Part shown: in pieces, positions 51,123 to 63,603 of the stretch
Layout of the letters: each line of letters begins with the position of its first letter
Position numbering within the stretch: position 1 is the stretch's first letter
DNA from: Brachynemurus nebulosus
Lineage: Eukaryota > Arthropoda > Insecta > Neuroptera > Myrmeleontidae
DNA: 64,000 nucleotides
Direction of reading: 5' to 3'
NCBI GenBank assembly: GCA_035578155.1
Contig: JAPWDM010000005.1
Coordinates: 23,124,877-23,188,876, forward strand
Translations under genes and position numbers: made by a program
The notes under the pieces: model-generated
Told to the model about the DNA's origin: nothing
The model's input: only the letters and a program-made list of their open reading frames with translations
Database searches by the model: none

Positions 51123-51197
51123 ATATTTTTGTTATGCTTATAACAAAAATATATATCATGCTTAATGTTCATGAAAAAATTCATGAACATTAAGCAT
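51123..51197. repeat. Two adjacent perfect hairpins
   Basis: First: ATATTTTTGTTAT (51123-51135), loop GCTT, then its exact reverse (51140-51152). Second: ATGCTTAATGTTCATGAA (51158-51175), loop AAAA, then its exact reverse (51180-51197). Arms of 13 and 18 bp with four-base loops and no mismatches. Confidence 0.95.
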
Positions 51198-52188
51198 AAG
51201 GTCTAAACTGAATGAGAATTATCGAACTGAGTTTTCTTACCTAATTTCCTTGACTCATAAAACGAAAATTTGATGACAGAATTTGTTTAGATCATATTGT
51301 TGTTATTGCTAGTGATTATGTTAATGTTATATTGAACGGATATTTTTATGAATTTTTTTAAGAAAAGTATTTTAGAAGTTAAAGAAGAAGGAAAGAATAA
51401 TTGATAACTTTACACACGAAAAACATAACAATTTTTCCACAGTTATAACCATATGTTATCACATATATAAGTTGCCTAGTAGATCCAAAATGTTCAAAGA
51501 AACTGAGAAAATTTTTTAAATGATTTTCTGACTTAAAGTGTTAAACAGTCTCGCTAGTAATTATTGAAACAAAAATCGGCAGCTTGTGTTGATACAATCA
51601 CCAAATATCTCTATTTTTTTCTGGTAAACGCAAATCAAGAATTGTAATCTATTTCAGGAATAAAATTTATTCTTCTGGGAAAATATTTTGTCTACCGTCA
51701 TATGTTATTACATTAAATCCATGATAACAACTAATACTACGGAACACTATATATGCGCAAGTACAACTTGCACCTGACGACTTGTTTCCCTCCTCTAGTT
51801 TGACTTCATCAGATGAGATGGACAATCCAAATAAACTGTAATCATTTGTTTCATGTCCACTTTCAGTGTCCTATCTTGAATTAAATTCTAGTTACGGCCC
51901 TGCATACATACGACGATCGTTCCGACTACAAGTAAAATGGCGGTAAATATAAATGTGATATGTAATTTACTTAGCAGTGTACACACAACGCCGTACCTAT
52001 TACACTTTGATCTAAATAATGACGATTCATAACGTTTCATGATGATGATCTTACATAAAACCTAACATTAGTACATTTGACGTTAACTTAACATACGTTT
52101 GACTTTGAACGATTTAAACGTTCGCTATATATTGTCATTTCTGGTAGACATACACGAGACCTACCGCCTATATGCCTCCATACACAGT

Positions 52189-53376
52189 CAGTGCCGTAAC
52201 TAGATTCGTCGCGACTTGGGATGCAATTCTTGAAATGTGATAATTTTGTTGTGAGACAATACATGACAAGAGAATCGCCCTGCTGGAGCGATTTTGTTTG
52301 AAGCGTCCACTCATACCGCGACTTCATTTTCCTTCTCTGGGCAATTCCATGAAATGATGGAATTTTAATAAATATTAAGAAATGAAAATAATTAATCAAA
52401 ATCATGCCTATTTGATACTCAGAAGACTAAATCACTGATATACAACGTTTTCTTTTTTTTATTTTTTACCTTTAATTGTTTTTATTTTGTAAATCTAGCT
52501 TACAAATTTATTACTTAATAAAAAAAATACTATAACTTGTGATTTTTTTCAAATGAATATTAAAATACAGCTAAATTTACCATTTTCTTTATGCTGAAAT
52601 AATTGCTATACTCGTTTTGAGTATTATTTTGATTTTTTTTCAAACTACGAATTCGAGTAATGGAGGCTATCAAAACCGACAGACGTTTTTTTAATTACTA
52701 AAGATAAACTTTTATCTCTGTTATCTACCATATTTTCCAAAAAATCAAACTAATAAACTACTTACTTTTTAATAAAACTTGTTTTAAAGTGACTGTAATG
52801 TAAGTGACCGATTAAAAGTTACATTTTTATCAAAAATATATAATATTTTATGAAATTTATTATTAAAATAATTTATTGAAACATTATTTGTTTAAATTTA
52901 CTTAAATGAAGCTCGTTGTTATCAAAACAGAACAGAAAATTCTGATTGTGTACAAGACGAAAAATTATGTTCCTTTTTAAGTAATGTAAGTGACCACCTA
53001 CCCTATCTTGTATAAAAAAAATTTATATGCATTTTTTGTTGTTTTATTTCCTTTGTTTAAAAGTTCAAATCGTATTCGATTTAATTTGACTAAATGTTAG
53101 TGGTTTACTCATTAAATACGAAAATTCAAAAGATTTTAATCCCAATTTTAAATCAAATTGTAATGTAAGTGACCATGGAATTACCCCTATGCTTGAAACT
53201 AAAGTAAGTTATGTAAGTCCGGTGGCGCAGGTTCGCTTATCGCGCTTCGTTCAGAATGCATTTAAATCGCTACCAATCGTTACTTGGGAAACATTTTTTT
53301 CGTTCAGTCGTGGTATTTTTCCTGTTGCACCCTAAAGCAACTGCTCCACTTGCTCTATTTTATAGTTACGCCACTG
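52189..53376. mobile_element. hAT-like element, 1.2 kb
   Basis: Ends CAGTGCCGTAACTAGATTC and, reversed, CAGTGGCGTAACTATAAAA, a common hAT terminus. A clear 8 bp duplication is not visible. Inside, TAATGTAAGTGACC occurs three times in the same orientation (52797, 52983, 53161). No transposase was recognised; the 105-codon minus frame at 52088-52405 crosses the left end. Confidence 0.7.
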
Positions 53377-54365
53377 TATACGTAACCGCACTAACTGTAA
53401 TTAACGATAATAATATTTGAACTCACGCATATCTACCTATCGTTGGGGTGCTATAGGGTGCGGATTTGGGTAACATTAATACGTATAATAATATAATTAT
53501 AAGTAAACATAAATATTATGATTCAATACATAATTACAGTGATATGTACGTTTGTTGGGAATGTATTTCTTTATAGTTGTGCAATCAAATATTAACATAC
53601 GCTGAAGAAAGGTAGGGGCTAAGGGGCGGGGACGGTAGAAGAATTATTAAAGTTAATTTGTATTTGAGAAAATTAAAGACAAGACATAGATGAGTCTATT
53701 TAAGGTAAAATTATGGAAGGAAGACGAATTTTTCCGAAAGAAGTTTCTTTTCTCTCGATAGAGTAAGTTCGTATTATACGAATATGATTGTAACGAAATA
53801 TGAAACAGTGGAAATCATTGAAACTATTCCTTTGAGAATAAAAAGTTTTATACAAAATTTTCAGAGAATTTTATGCTCTTCATTTTTGATCATAGCAATT
53901 TAACTCATGTGTATATTAATATGGTTAACGCACTTGAACATTCTAGAGATCAATGAACGATTTTTTGATATGTTATTTTGCAGTATGTGTATAACACCTA
54001 CACAAAATGTTCAAATTTGAACTGATTGTGGCGTACATATATTTTGTGAGATAAAAATTAATAAAAAAAATATTTTTAACACACAGCTAACAGGGTACCT
54101 AATCCACAAAAAAAATGTCGAAAACTATCATGTAATAGAATAAATGAGAGAATGCTAGAGATTAAATTCGAAAAATCTTAATTTAAAAAAAAAACAGCTT
54201 TTTAGGAGTATTTAAAATAAAATGAACGAATTCTGATATACAAAACTTCAGTAATTTTGTTTTAAAAACTGAAAAATGTACCAAAAATTATATTGGCCAT
54301 ACTGAGTATTAGTTTTAATAGGAAAATTATTAAATCAGTTTCCTCTGAGTTATTTTAAATTGAAA
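53377..54365. other. Gene-free AT-rich stretch
   Basis: Nothing recognised. Confidence 0.45.
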
Positions 54366-54690
54366 AATTAAAGTAAAAAAATGTTTTTTAAGAAAAAGCT
54401 TTTATTTAAAAATGGGCTAAAAAAATAAAATAACTTTTGAGTGAAGTTTGAAGCAATATGCAACATAATTTATAAAAGTTTGAGGCGTTATCATTAATTA
54501 GGTATTTCTGTTTTGGATATAACTGTAGCTATTTTACTTTTCAGTAGTTACCAAACTTAATTAAACGCCTCAAGCTTTTATAAATTATATTGCATATTGC
54601 TTCAAACTTCACTCAAAAGTTATTTTATTTTATTTAGCCCATTTTTAAATAAAAGCTTTTTCTTAAAAAACATTTTTTTTACTTTAATTT
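54366..54690. repeat. Long inverted repeat, arms about 124 bp
   Basis: 54366-54488 pairs with 54564-54690 with scattered differences; shared blocks include AAGCTTTTATTTAAAAATGG, TTTTGAGTGAAGTTTGAAGC and GAGGCGTT. The spacer is about 76 bp. No flanking duplication was defined; it is probably a foldback MITE. Confidence 0.9.
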
Positions 54691-56357
54691 ATTTTCTACT
54701 TTTTAGTCTGATTACAATTAATTTTAAAAAAAAATTAAAGAAGTAATTTTTTTACCTATATTTTAATCGGTTAATTTACCCTAATCAGACATAACGATGG
54801 AAACAAAAAATTGCAATGTAAAATCAATGAACAATATCTGACAATTGAAAATGTCAAAAAGTTGCACAGGACTAAAAATCAACAATTTTAGTTTGGGACG
54901 ATTTCAGACAAAACTAATTTAACAATATTGCATTGTCATCAAGGTGAGACACGTATGCAAAATTTGAAACCTCTAGCTCAATTAGAACCTGTCTAAATTT
55001 TGATTCCAAAATTTGATCTAAACCAACATACTAACATAGCAAGTTAAATAAAAGCTTTTAAAAAAAGAAAAGAATCGAGCGACAATGTACCACATTGCGC
55101 TCTTAATACACAAATAACTATTACATTTGCGCATGCCCAGTAACTATCATTACTCTGATATGATTAAACCTTCAAACACTAAAAATTTGAACGAAATTGG
55201 ACTAGTAATAAGATTGTGACGATAAATTCGTAGAAGGCTATTTAGAAATCAAACCACACAATTTCTAAAAATTTTATCAAAAACAATTGAAGAGTTGCGA
55301 AGTAATGCCATTTGGTAGGATCTTCGGAAACATAGACAAAAAACAGACCGATATGGACCAAAAATTGTTCAGGAAGATCTAAATACGTGTGAACATGTTC
55401 ATTTTGAAATAAAAAAATTTCAAATCCAAAAGTGACTACAGTACTACTTCAATAGCCTCGGAAGCAATAACGGAAAGAAAAGAAATGTTAAGAACAAAAT
55501 CGTCAAAATCTATCAATTTTAATTTATTATAATAATTTAGTTTTTGTTTAGTTAATAATTACTTAATTCCTTCCATAAGAAAATTGCAGTTCTTTATGTT
55601 TATTGAAAAAAAGTTCGTGGGTTATTTCATTAGAAGATAAAGACAATAAAAATTAAATGTTTTTTTATTAATTAAGTTTAAAACCACAGTAACAATATAT
55701 TAAATAATATAATAATATGAATTATATTTATTTTATTCATTAAATTGCCTTTTCGGATTATTCCCGAGTTTTATATTTTCCCTTAATTATCTGTTTTTAC
55801 AAATCAAAGTTCTTGCGTAAAAATAATTTAATTCGAATAACTATCAACTAGCAAGTTAATAAATTTTTAAGAAAATATAATACGGGATAATTTTTATTAT
55901 ATTTTTTTTAATATTGTAATTAATTTAAGAATTTTAATTAACAGCCATAAGCGTTACGAGACATGACTCTGTAATTAATGTTATTATACGTTGGAAAACA
56001 ATTAAAAAGCATCATAGACCTAATAACAAATCTGTTCCAAAGATTTATTTATTCATCTTTTATGTAGGACAGAACATAAAAGATTTGCAATATTCTCAAA
56101 ATTGAACAGCTTTATCTTTGTATATCCCAATTCCAAGTTTTCATATTAAATTGCATCGATAAACAAAATTGAAATATTGACAAAGTTATTGAATCGTCCA
56201 CAACTCTCAATAAGATAATAAAGGATAACAAAATCAAGCGGTTTTTGATTTAATATAAGGGTAAAATGTAAACAAACTAATCACCTTTATTAATTGTGAT
56301 AAATGACATTGGCGTTGCAGTATACACAATGTCAATTTAAATTGAACACATTGACAC
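54691..56357. other. Gene-free AT-rich stretch
   Basis: Nothing recognised. Confidence 0.45.
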
Positions 56358-56929
56358 TAGAGTTTCCGATCTCGATTCGATTTTATCGAAAATCGATTTT
56401 TGGAGAGCCGATCCTCGATTTTTCGAATCGATTCTTTGGAGACCAAATCGATACAGAGATCGTAAAAAATTTATAGAATCGGAAATCGATCTTTTTCGAA
56501 TTTATATTAGAATATTTTTAGTAAAAATATAATGTTATTTCAAAATTATTGTAGAATATATTTTAGCTATTTATGTTGTAAAATAATTCTACCACTTTTA
56601 TGATTCATTTATAAAAAAAATTGAGTTAAATTTTGGATTCGTGTAACATTTTTAACGCAAACTGGAAACCACTTTATAATTGTTATATTCAGCAGTTCAT
56701 TTTCAAAGGAAATTGAAAATTTTTTTTGAAATTATACATATTTGTGATTACCTAATAAGTAACTTCGTTAAAACTTTTATATTTCTTTTATCTTCTGTAA
56801 GTGCAAAAATTTAATCGATTTTCGTACGATTGATCTTTTGTAAGCCGATTCTCTCCTGTATCGATCTTTGGTTTGACGATTCGAATCGATCCACAAGATC
56901 GATTTTTTGGCCAGAGATCGGAAACGCTA
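56358..56929. mobile_element. hAT MITE with TAGAGTTTCCGATC ends, 572 bp
   Basis: ATTGACAC (56350-56357) and ATTGATAC (56930-56937) form an 8 bp duplication with one mismatch. Ends TAGAGTTTCCGATCTC and, reversed, TAGCGTTTCCGATCTC. Both subterminal regions are dense in TCGAATCGAT-like words. The 82-codon minus frame at 56788-57036 runs across the right end. Confidence 0.87.
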
Positions 56930-56937
56930 ATTGATAC

Positions 56938-58595
56938 TCCGTATAAAATTTGTATGATTTCTACCCTTTCTAAGAGCGCTACCGTGTCAAGAATCAACTT
57001 ATAGGATCTTATGGATCGGAGGGACCTTAAGAACACAAGAGTACCTACCTATAAGCTGTTGGAATTCTTTTGCAATTCCAACCGAATACGATTACAAGCT
57101 TTTTATTTTTGAAGTGAAAACTCCTATAATGAGGCTAATTTTGCGTAAGAGTGTAATGAAATCTGTAATGGTCGAGATTGCCATGAAAATGGGAATGCGT
57201 TGATTGTAATGAAATCAGTAATCTGTAAATACTAGTGGTTAGCTGATCCTTGCTATGTAAATGGATTCTGATTTTAGCCTGACGACATTTAATCTCGAAC
57301 TTGGTCTGAAAATAATTTATTATTATTTGTTTTCCACATTTTTGTTATTGGCTTTGCACGCTCATCTATAACCACAATCAGGTCTGACAATAGGGGCTCG
57401 GGCTGAAAGAGGAAGCCTGTAGCAGTCGGTAGGGGCCCGAGGAAAAGTAAAACGACCTTTTTTTTGCCCGTCACTTAAGTTCTATCTATTCCGATTCGAT
57501 CGTGAGATCGCTATAGAAGTTTTCACTTCGGTCGTGTGATCTTTTAATTGGTCGATAAAACGATTTTTTCAAAGGAATTTAACGAAACTTCTTCAGATAT
57601 TTATTTAATCCAATACCAATAATACGAGCCCTTACCGAAAAAAAAATTGAGCACCCCAATTTTGAGAAAAACGATTTGTAATTTTAACACGGGGTTTTAT
57701 GGGAAAACTTTATTTTTTTTTTTTTTTTTGAATAAAATGAAAACGTGTCAAAGGAATTTGATAAAAATTTAATATATTATTTAATACATAATTACAAACC
57801 ATATTTAATAAGAAATAAAAGTTATTGACCACGCCGTTTTTGAAATATAATTTAAAAACATCATTTTACATCGTTTTTACAACGCTTTTTCAAGAATTCT
57901 TTTAAATTGCTACAACATAAGCGCGCAGAAATTCAAAAAAAAAAAACAAGTGGTATACAAATATAATAACTGAAGAATATTAATACATTATTCAATTTTC
58001 GATGAAAGAAAATTTTAATGCTGAGATATACTTTTGTACCTGACTATCTCAGAGCAACTACGTTAAGCATACTCACAATTTTTTTTTTTTTTAAATGTAC
58101 ATAGAATGCCTTTGGGGATTCTAGATCCTTTTGCTCCTCATTCATTTGTTTATGTTTGTCATAAAAAAAAAATTGATTACATTCATAATGTTTATATAAC
58201 CTGTCACAGTGTCTGTGCAATAGACGATAATGAATATATCTATGTAGTTTAACACGAAAACTAAAGTTTATGAGTATTAATTAGTTAAACTTGTGTCTGA
58301 TAAAGGAAGCACTTTGTATCGTATTAAATGATTACCATTACTGCCACTAGCATGCAGCACGAGTACCTACTATATAACGTTCAGTATATGCGGTAGTAGT
58401 GTGTGGAGGTGCAGCAGGGTTTGAGTTGAAACTAACGACTAATATTAACTTTTCTCCACATTACTTGTACATTATGGTAGGCCGGTGGAGTGAGCGAACG
58501 AGCTTGACTGGAGCTTTAAATACAACTTTAGTCGGGACTGACTGTACTGTTGTTGTGACTGTTGCTGTTGCTTGGCTGTTGTCGGTGGACTAAAC
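56938..58595. other. Mostly gene-free; hAT fragment and possible 5' leader
   Basis: CAGGTCTGACAATAGGGG at about 57379, followed by a T run and GCCCGTCACTTAAG (57453-57475), is a fragment of the CAGGGCC hAT family. The segment 58380-58595 is less AT-rich; read on the minus strand it begins with a CAA/CAG-rich stretch just downstream of the candidate promoter and could be a transcribed leader. Confidence 0.4.
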
Positions 58596-58626
58596 TGGTT
58601 CACTACACTGCATTGGGGATTTTATA
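58596..58626 (-). promoter_or_regulatory. Candidate core promoter (TATA box plus initiator)
   Basis: On the minus strand TATAAAA (58620-58626) is followed, with the spacing normal for RNA polymerase II, by CCAGTTT, whose A at 58596 is 31 bases from the first T and fits the arthropod initiator. The downstream text (GCCAAGCAACAGCAACAG, then ACAACAACAGTACAGTCAG) is typical of insect 5' leaders. No DPE match was seen. It could drive the minus-strand gene whose exon is at 18767-18908, but the distance (about 40 kb) makes that speculative. Confidence 0.4.
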
Positions 58627-59009
58627 CTAAATCTCAGAAATATCAATCACAATTAGTTAACGAGCCATATATATGTATGTATATACGTACAGGGCTCGAT
58701 GGTAATTAATAATATTTTATTATATAAATTATTTTCTGGCTTGCTTTTTTTTCTCTCGTGTGGTTTTAATTTCACCATTTTTGGTTATTAAGTGTGTACA
58801 ACGTGTCAGATTTGTTTAGATGTGAGTAAGGAAAAGACGCGGATGAAAAATTAACGTTTAAATTTCTGAAAGCGTAGGAGGTGTTCTAGAACTGACATGA
58901 GTCTGCAACTGCTCAGTTAATGTAAATTTTCATCGAAAGTTTTTAGTTAGAATGTTTGGTCTTGACATTATCTTTCCAAAACTTTTATAAAGTTTTTAGT
59001 GCTGCACTT

Positions 59010-60040
59010 TTCCTGCACAGTGAAACAATTTGTGTTAAAATTAACACATTTCACATGTCCAGAACGGTCCACTCAATTATGTGTTATTTTAACACAAAGC
59101 ATATGTGTCAAATCTATACACAAGATTTGTGTCAATGATTTAATACACAAGAGGACATACCTTTTGTATTAATTTTTTAGATTTATCAGAGTTAGATGTT
59201 AAACTTTTTTATTCAATAAGTATTTTAATTCCACTGAAGCTTAAGACGCTTAAGATATTTGAAAGTCGTCAAAAATTATAACGATTTTGTTCATATATTA
59301 TTATAAACGAGATTCAAAGAACGCAAAGTAAGTCAGTTCTTTGTAATAATTCTTACTTGTGTCCATATATATCTATGAAAATATATATAATAAAAAAGAT
59401 GAAAGTAGTTCTTAATAAGAACTTCTTATTATTAAACAAAACTGAAAAATTGTAGTTTTTTCAGTTATTGACGAATATAGTTTTATTAAACGTTTAAAAA
59501 TGAAACAATTTTCTTACATTTTAAGGTTATTTTGTTACAGATTCAGTTAAAAAAAAATCATGCAAGCTTACGAGATTGTATACTACATATATAATACAAT
59601 CTCAAGTAAGCTTACATGATTTTTTGTAACTGAATCTGTAACAAAATAACCTTAAAATGTAAGAAAATTGTTTCATTTTTAAACGATTAATAAAACTATA
59701 TTCGTCAGTAACTGAAAAAACTTATAATTTTTCGGTTTTGTTTAATAATAAGAACTACTCTCATCTTCTTTATTATATACATTTTGGTAGATATATGTTC
59801 TAATCTAATTTAGGTCTTATAACATTCTTTTGCTCGACACAAATATTGTGTTACTTCTTTGTTGTTCAAAACAGGTTAACATTTTTATTCTGTTAAATCG
59901 AGATTTGTGTTAATATTTTCATTTTACACAAACACGAAATATTATATTAACGCAGGGTTGTATTACTTATTTAACACAAAAATTTTAACCACTAGTTCTT
60001 TTTTAACGTAGAACACAAAATTTTTTACTGTGTGAAGGAA
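59010..60040. mobile_element. Large foldback element, about 1.0 kb
   Basis: Outer ends are inverted: TTCCTGCACAGTGAAACAA and, reversed, TTCCTTCACACAGTAAAAA. Central arms 59364-59580 and 59590-59805 are close inverted repeats (for example TTTTGTTACAGATTCAG, TAAGCTTAC against GTAAGCTTA) with a spacer of only about 10 bp. Subterminal AACACAAA/TTTGTGTT words recur on both sides. Non-coding. Confidence 0.85.
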
Positions 60041-60114
60041 TACCGTTACCAGATACAGTAATACAACCGATTACGGTAACGACAGGGATTGTGTTTTAGC
60101 GAAAAGAAGTATAG

Positions 60115-61276
60115 TATAGCCAAAGTATTTTCTTATGTCTCAGACGCAGAAACCAGTTTTATTTATGGGTACGTCCATTACATTAATAAGGGGTGTTTGT
60201 CATAAAACACGTGTAGTTGGTGCATTTATAACTACAATTCTGAGAAGCAAAATTATAATCTATACAGGTCGTTTTTTTTTAACCATAACATAGGAGAACA
60301 ATGTATTAGGTTTCTTTGGGAAATGTGGAATTTAACATACAAAAATTAAAACACAATATTTTCAAATATTTTTTTTATTCTTATACAAAGTAATTAACAT
60401 TACAATCTATCATTCGAGGCTAGTGATGGTTCACTGTGACAGCCGCGAGTGATCTTTCACTCGCAGCTGATCCATTCAACTTCCATTAATTTTCCACATT
60501 TACTAATTATTAATTATTTCGAGCTGTTGGCAATATGAGTCAGCATTAACTGTTTCGCCAATATTTAAAAAACTGTAATTACTAATTCCCTCCATTGCCA
60601 CCAAACTTTTTCATTAATTGTAATTTCTCCAAATGCACGATCAATATTTCTAATGGACTCTGATGCATTATGTCCCATTTTGTATTAAAAAAAATTCTCA
60701 AATTCCCTTGGCGATTCCATTGCCTATATTTACTTATTTAAAACAAAAAATACCTAATAGGCAAAAGTGTAATAGCACTTCTTTATATCACAATTGAATT
60801 TTTGTACACTGGATGTATACATTTCAAGGGAACGCTCTCACCATTAGCAGTAAAACTAGACGAAAAGTCTTATTTTAGAAAAAGAATATCGAAGTTAAAA
60901 GTATTTCATTTCTGTTTTAAAATTATATTAAATTGCGTTTCTACAGAAATATACAATATAAGAAGAACTTTCTGGACAAGTTCGTATTTTGCCAATATCT
61001 ATGTTATGGTTAGGTGAAAACGATCTGTATGTATGTATCAATACCTAGAAAAAATAATAATAATAAATAAAATTATTTCCCCTCTAAAATAGTTTCTTTT
61101 CTAACACAAGCATTTGTAGTTATTGACACCTCACTCTTAATTGTTACAGCTTTTTTGTATGCTTGTTCTTTTTCTTACGCGTTAATTTTAGATACATTCA
61201 TCTAATTTACCCATTCTATCTATCAGTTTTTCCCCTTTTGCGATCCTCTGAGACATAAGAAAATACTTTTGCTATA
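60115..61276. mobile_element. TIR element, 30 bp ends, 1.16 kb
   Basis: 60115-60144 (TATAGCCAAAGTATTTTC...) and the reverse complement of 61247-61276 differ at one base. The outer TA may be the target duplication. The 71-codon plus frame at 60802-61017 inside shows no transposase features. Confidence 0.78.
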
Positions 61277-62159
61277 CCTTTTATTTTTATTTTATGTTTT
61301 ATTCCACAAAAAAAAAAAATGTACGGTTCTGCTAAAGCCGCCATTTCTTTTTCAGTCGATCGACGTTTTTCCAGTTTGTGAATGGTAATAGCGCGGTTCC
61401 AATTCTTAATTCAAAGAAACGACGTGCTGGTAGGAGAAATGAAGCGTGGCAGTACTAAGCGAGGCAGTACAGAGAAAGAGTGCTTCCATAAACTTTCATT
61501 TAATTAAGCAAAAAAATACAAATTGGTAACATCATTGCATACTATATCAAAATTTTAACATTTCCATAGATTGTAATTTAAATGACAGAAATGTGAAATT
61601 TCTGGCTAATTACAGACTTACTTGTAATAACGTCATTTTCATTTTTGATAAAATTAGAAATTTTTTACAATATATTCCGAAAAGTTCAAATATTTTTTGA
61701 TAACGTGATTAACATCTCATTTTCCTTATATTTCATGTAAAATCTGGAACATTTCAACCAAATTCTAGGAATAGCATTTGAGGCAAATATTTACTATTCT
61801 GTATATCTAAATTTTTGATGTTATGCAAAAAAGTTTATTTACAAATAAAATACTTTTCAGAAAATATGAAACAAACTTTTAAAAAAAATTCACATTTACA
61901 TAAAATTGTTGATTATTTAAATAACCCGAAATAATCCTTGAATAAAATATTTCGAGGCAAAAAATATTTTTAATAAATTTCATTCAAAATTAACTGAAAA
62001 ACGTATTTATTGATAGGAATCGTAAATAATGTTTAACAAAAAAAAAAAAAAGAAGAAAACACAGCAGGAGCACCAGGAACAGCACTCAGGAAATTATTAT
62101 ATTCAAGAAAGAAAAAAGATAATTTTTTTGTGCATGAGTGAAAGAAACTCAAACATGTT
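61277..62159. other. Gene-free stretch
   Basis: No gene. The 61320-61480 part is less AT-rich, and CATTTCTTTTTCAG near 61345 resembles a splice acceptor, but no supporting frame or donor was found. Confidence 0.4.
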
Positions 62160-62320
62160 TTTTAAATAAATTTTGTTACACCTTGATAAGAATAACTTTG
62201 ATGCTGGGCGGAAATAATGTTAAAAAATTAAAGGAACATTTTTAAGCCCAAACGACATGCTTAGATCCATGTACATTATTTCTAACGAAATCGCATTGGT
62301 GTATGCTTTATACGGAATGG
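62160..62320. repeat. Diverged dispersed repeat, copy 1
   Basis: Phrases such as GGAACATTTTTAAGCCC.AACGACATGCT and ACATTATTTCTAACGAAATC correspond loosely to 63835-63915 (GGAGAATTTTTCAGTCCGAATGGCATGCT, ACATTTTGTCTAATCAAAT). Direct orientation; strongly diverged. Confidence 0.45.
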
Positions 62321-63137
62321 TTAATGTGGTGCAGCGTTGCGTGGGCATTACCGGCCCCTAGAGAAGTTTACTGCGAGAAGTTTAAGCTCAATATTTCCAA
62401 AACAAAGATTAAAAACAAATGAAACCTCAACTTCACTTTGCGATAATGCAGTAGCTCTTTTCTGTATATTAAGGGTACATTTCTACTGCGCCCTATACGA
62501 TGCGAGGCTTTACTATGCGATGCAATGCGATAAGAACAAACATTCAAGAACATATTTGAATGTGACATTGAGCGCTATGAACAGCGATGCGATGCTATTC
62601 TAGTAGCAGCTTTTATACGCAACAATTCAAGCATGTTTGATTTTATCGCCTGAACTCGCCAGGATTGTGCTATTCAGTCATCAGTCTTGGGTGTGGAAAC
62701 ATTTATTGAAGTCATTCGATGTCGTTCGTCATTATGGGATCAACGGTCAATACTATACAAAACAATAAAATAGAAAAGATGAAAAAAAAAATAAAAAAAA
62801 AAAAATACAACATTTAATTTAACTTCAGTTACCTTAATGTAACAGTAAGTCTCTTCTTTGCTGTTATTGGTTTCCTAAAGTGTGTTCTACTGTTTTCTAC
62901 CAATGGTGTTATGCCATGGAGTATATATTCAAATGTATCATATGACATACGAAAATACTAATGAAAATTCTGAGGAACTCTTCGAAGTTCTTTAAATAGG
63001 TGGTGAAATTCCCCGCATTTAGACCTGCCGTAGTTAATTTTGTTGACCCAATTTTTTTTTAAATTTGTTTTTTAAAAACATATATCTTAACGCAGGGTTT
63101 TCCATAAAAACACACTTGTCTTTGTAGTATTTCTCCT
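62321..63137. other. Gene-free; possible GATGCGA-rich repeat
   Basis: At 62474-62605 GATGCGA/GCGATGC words cluster (GCGAGGC, ATGCGATGCAATGCGAT, GCGATGCGATGC), and related text in reverse lies at about 63685-63735 (CTAGCATCGCATAGCAAAGC). They look like parts of one repeat family without definable ends. No gene. Confidence 0.4.
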
Positions 63138-63595
63138 TAGGGATGGGTGACATACATCAATGTTTTGACTATCCGTGTTTTTTTTTATGAAGAAACATCG
63201 ATGTTTTTGGTCGATTTTCGATGGGATTTACTGAACCATCGACATCATCTAGCCCAAAGTAAATTAAATTTTTGTATTAGCAACTCTTGGTAATTTATCT
63301 ATAAATTTTTTTTGCGTACCGTTATATTTTTAATCGACATTAAAAATTTCAATGCTAAATTAAATTGATTATTGATAATTGAAAATCAAAATTGAAAATT
63401 TTGAATTATTGCCATTGTATATCTATTTTAAATATAACTTTATAACTTTTTCAAATTTTTACGCTCGTTTACAACATCAATATCAACAATCGATGTTTCG
63501 ATATTTTTATAAGAACATCGATGGTTCCGATGGCAAAAAATTAAAATAATCGATTGTTCAATGTCGATGTTTTTTACCGACGTCGCCCATCCCTA
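63138..63595. mobile_element. hAT MITE with TAGGGATGGG ends, 458 bp
   Basis: Ends TAGGGATGGGTGACATAC and, reversed, TAGGGATGGGCGACGTCG. The flanking octamers TTTCTCCT (63130-63137) and ATTCTCAT (63596-63603) agree at six of eight positions. The arms are rich in ATCGATGTTT words in both orientations. Non-coding. Confidence 0.82.
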
Positions 63596-63603
63596 ATTCT
63601 CAT

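Larger units (their letters stand above)
50293..51902. mobile_element. hAT element, 1.6 kb, perfect 8 bp target duplication
   Basis: CATACATA is at 50285-50292 and 51903-51910. Ends CAGGGTCGTAGCTATGG and, reversed, CAGGGCCGTAACTAGAA. Inside are a nested TIR element (50456-51117), a (TA)n run and two perfect hairpins (51123-51197). CATACATA is itself low-complexity, which slightly weakens the duplication, but the end match is independent support. No transposase motif was seen. Confidence 0.82.

Noticed and set aside
58399..58593. Plus-strand 64-codon frame with a hydrophobic Val/Ala-rich end
   Set aside because: The same DNA reads better as a minus-strand CAA/CAG-rich leader after a TATA/initiator pair; no plus-strand promoter or splice sites fit.
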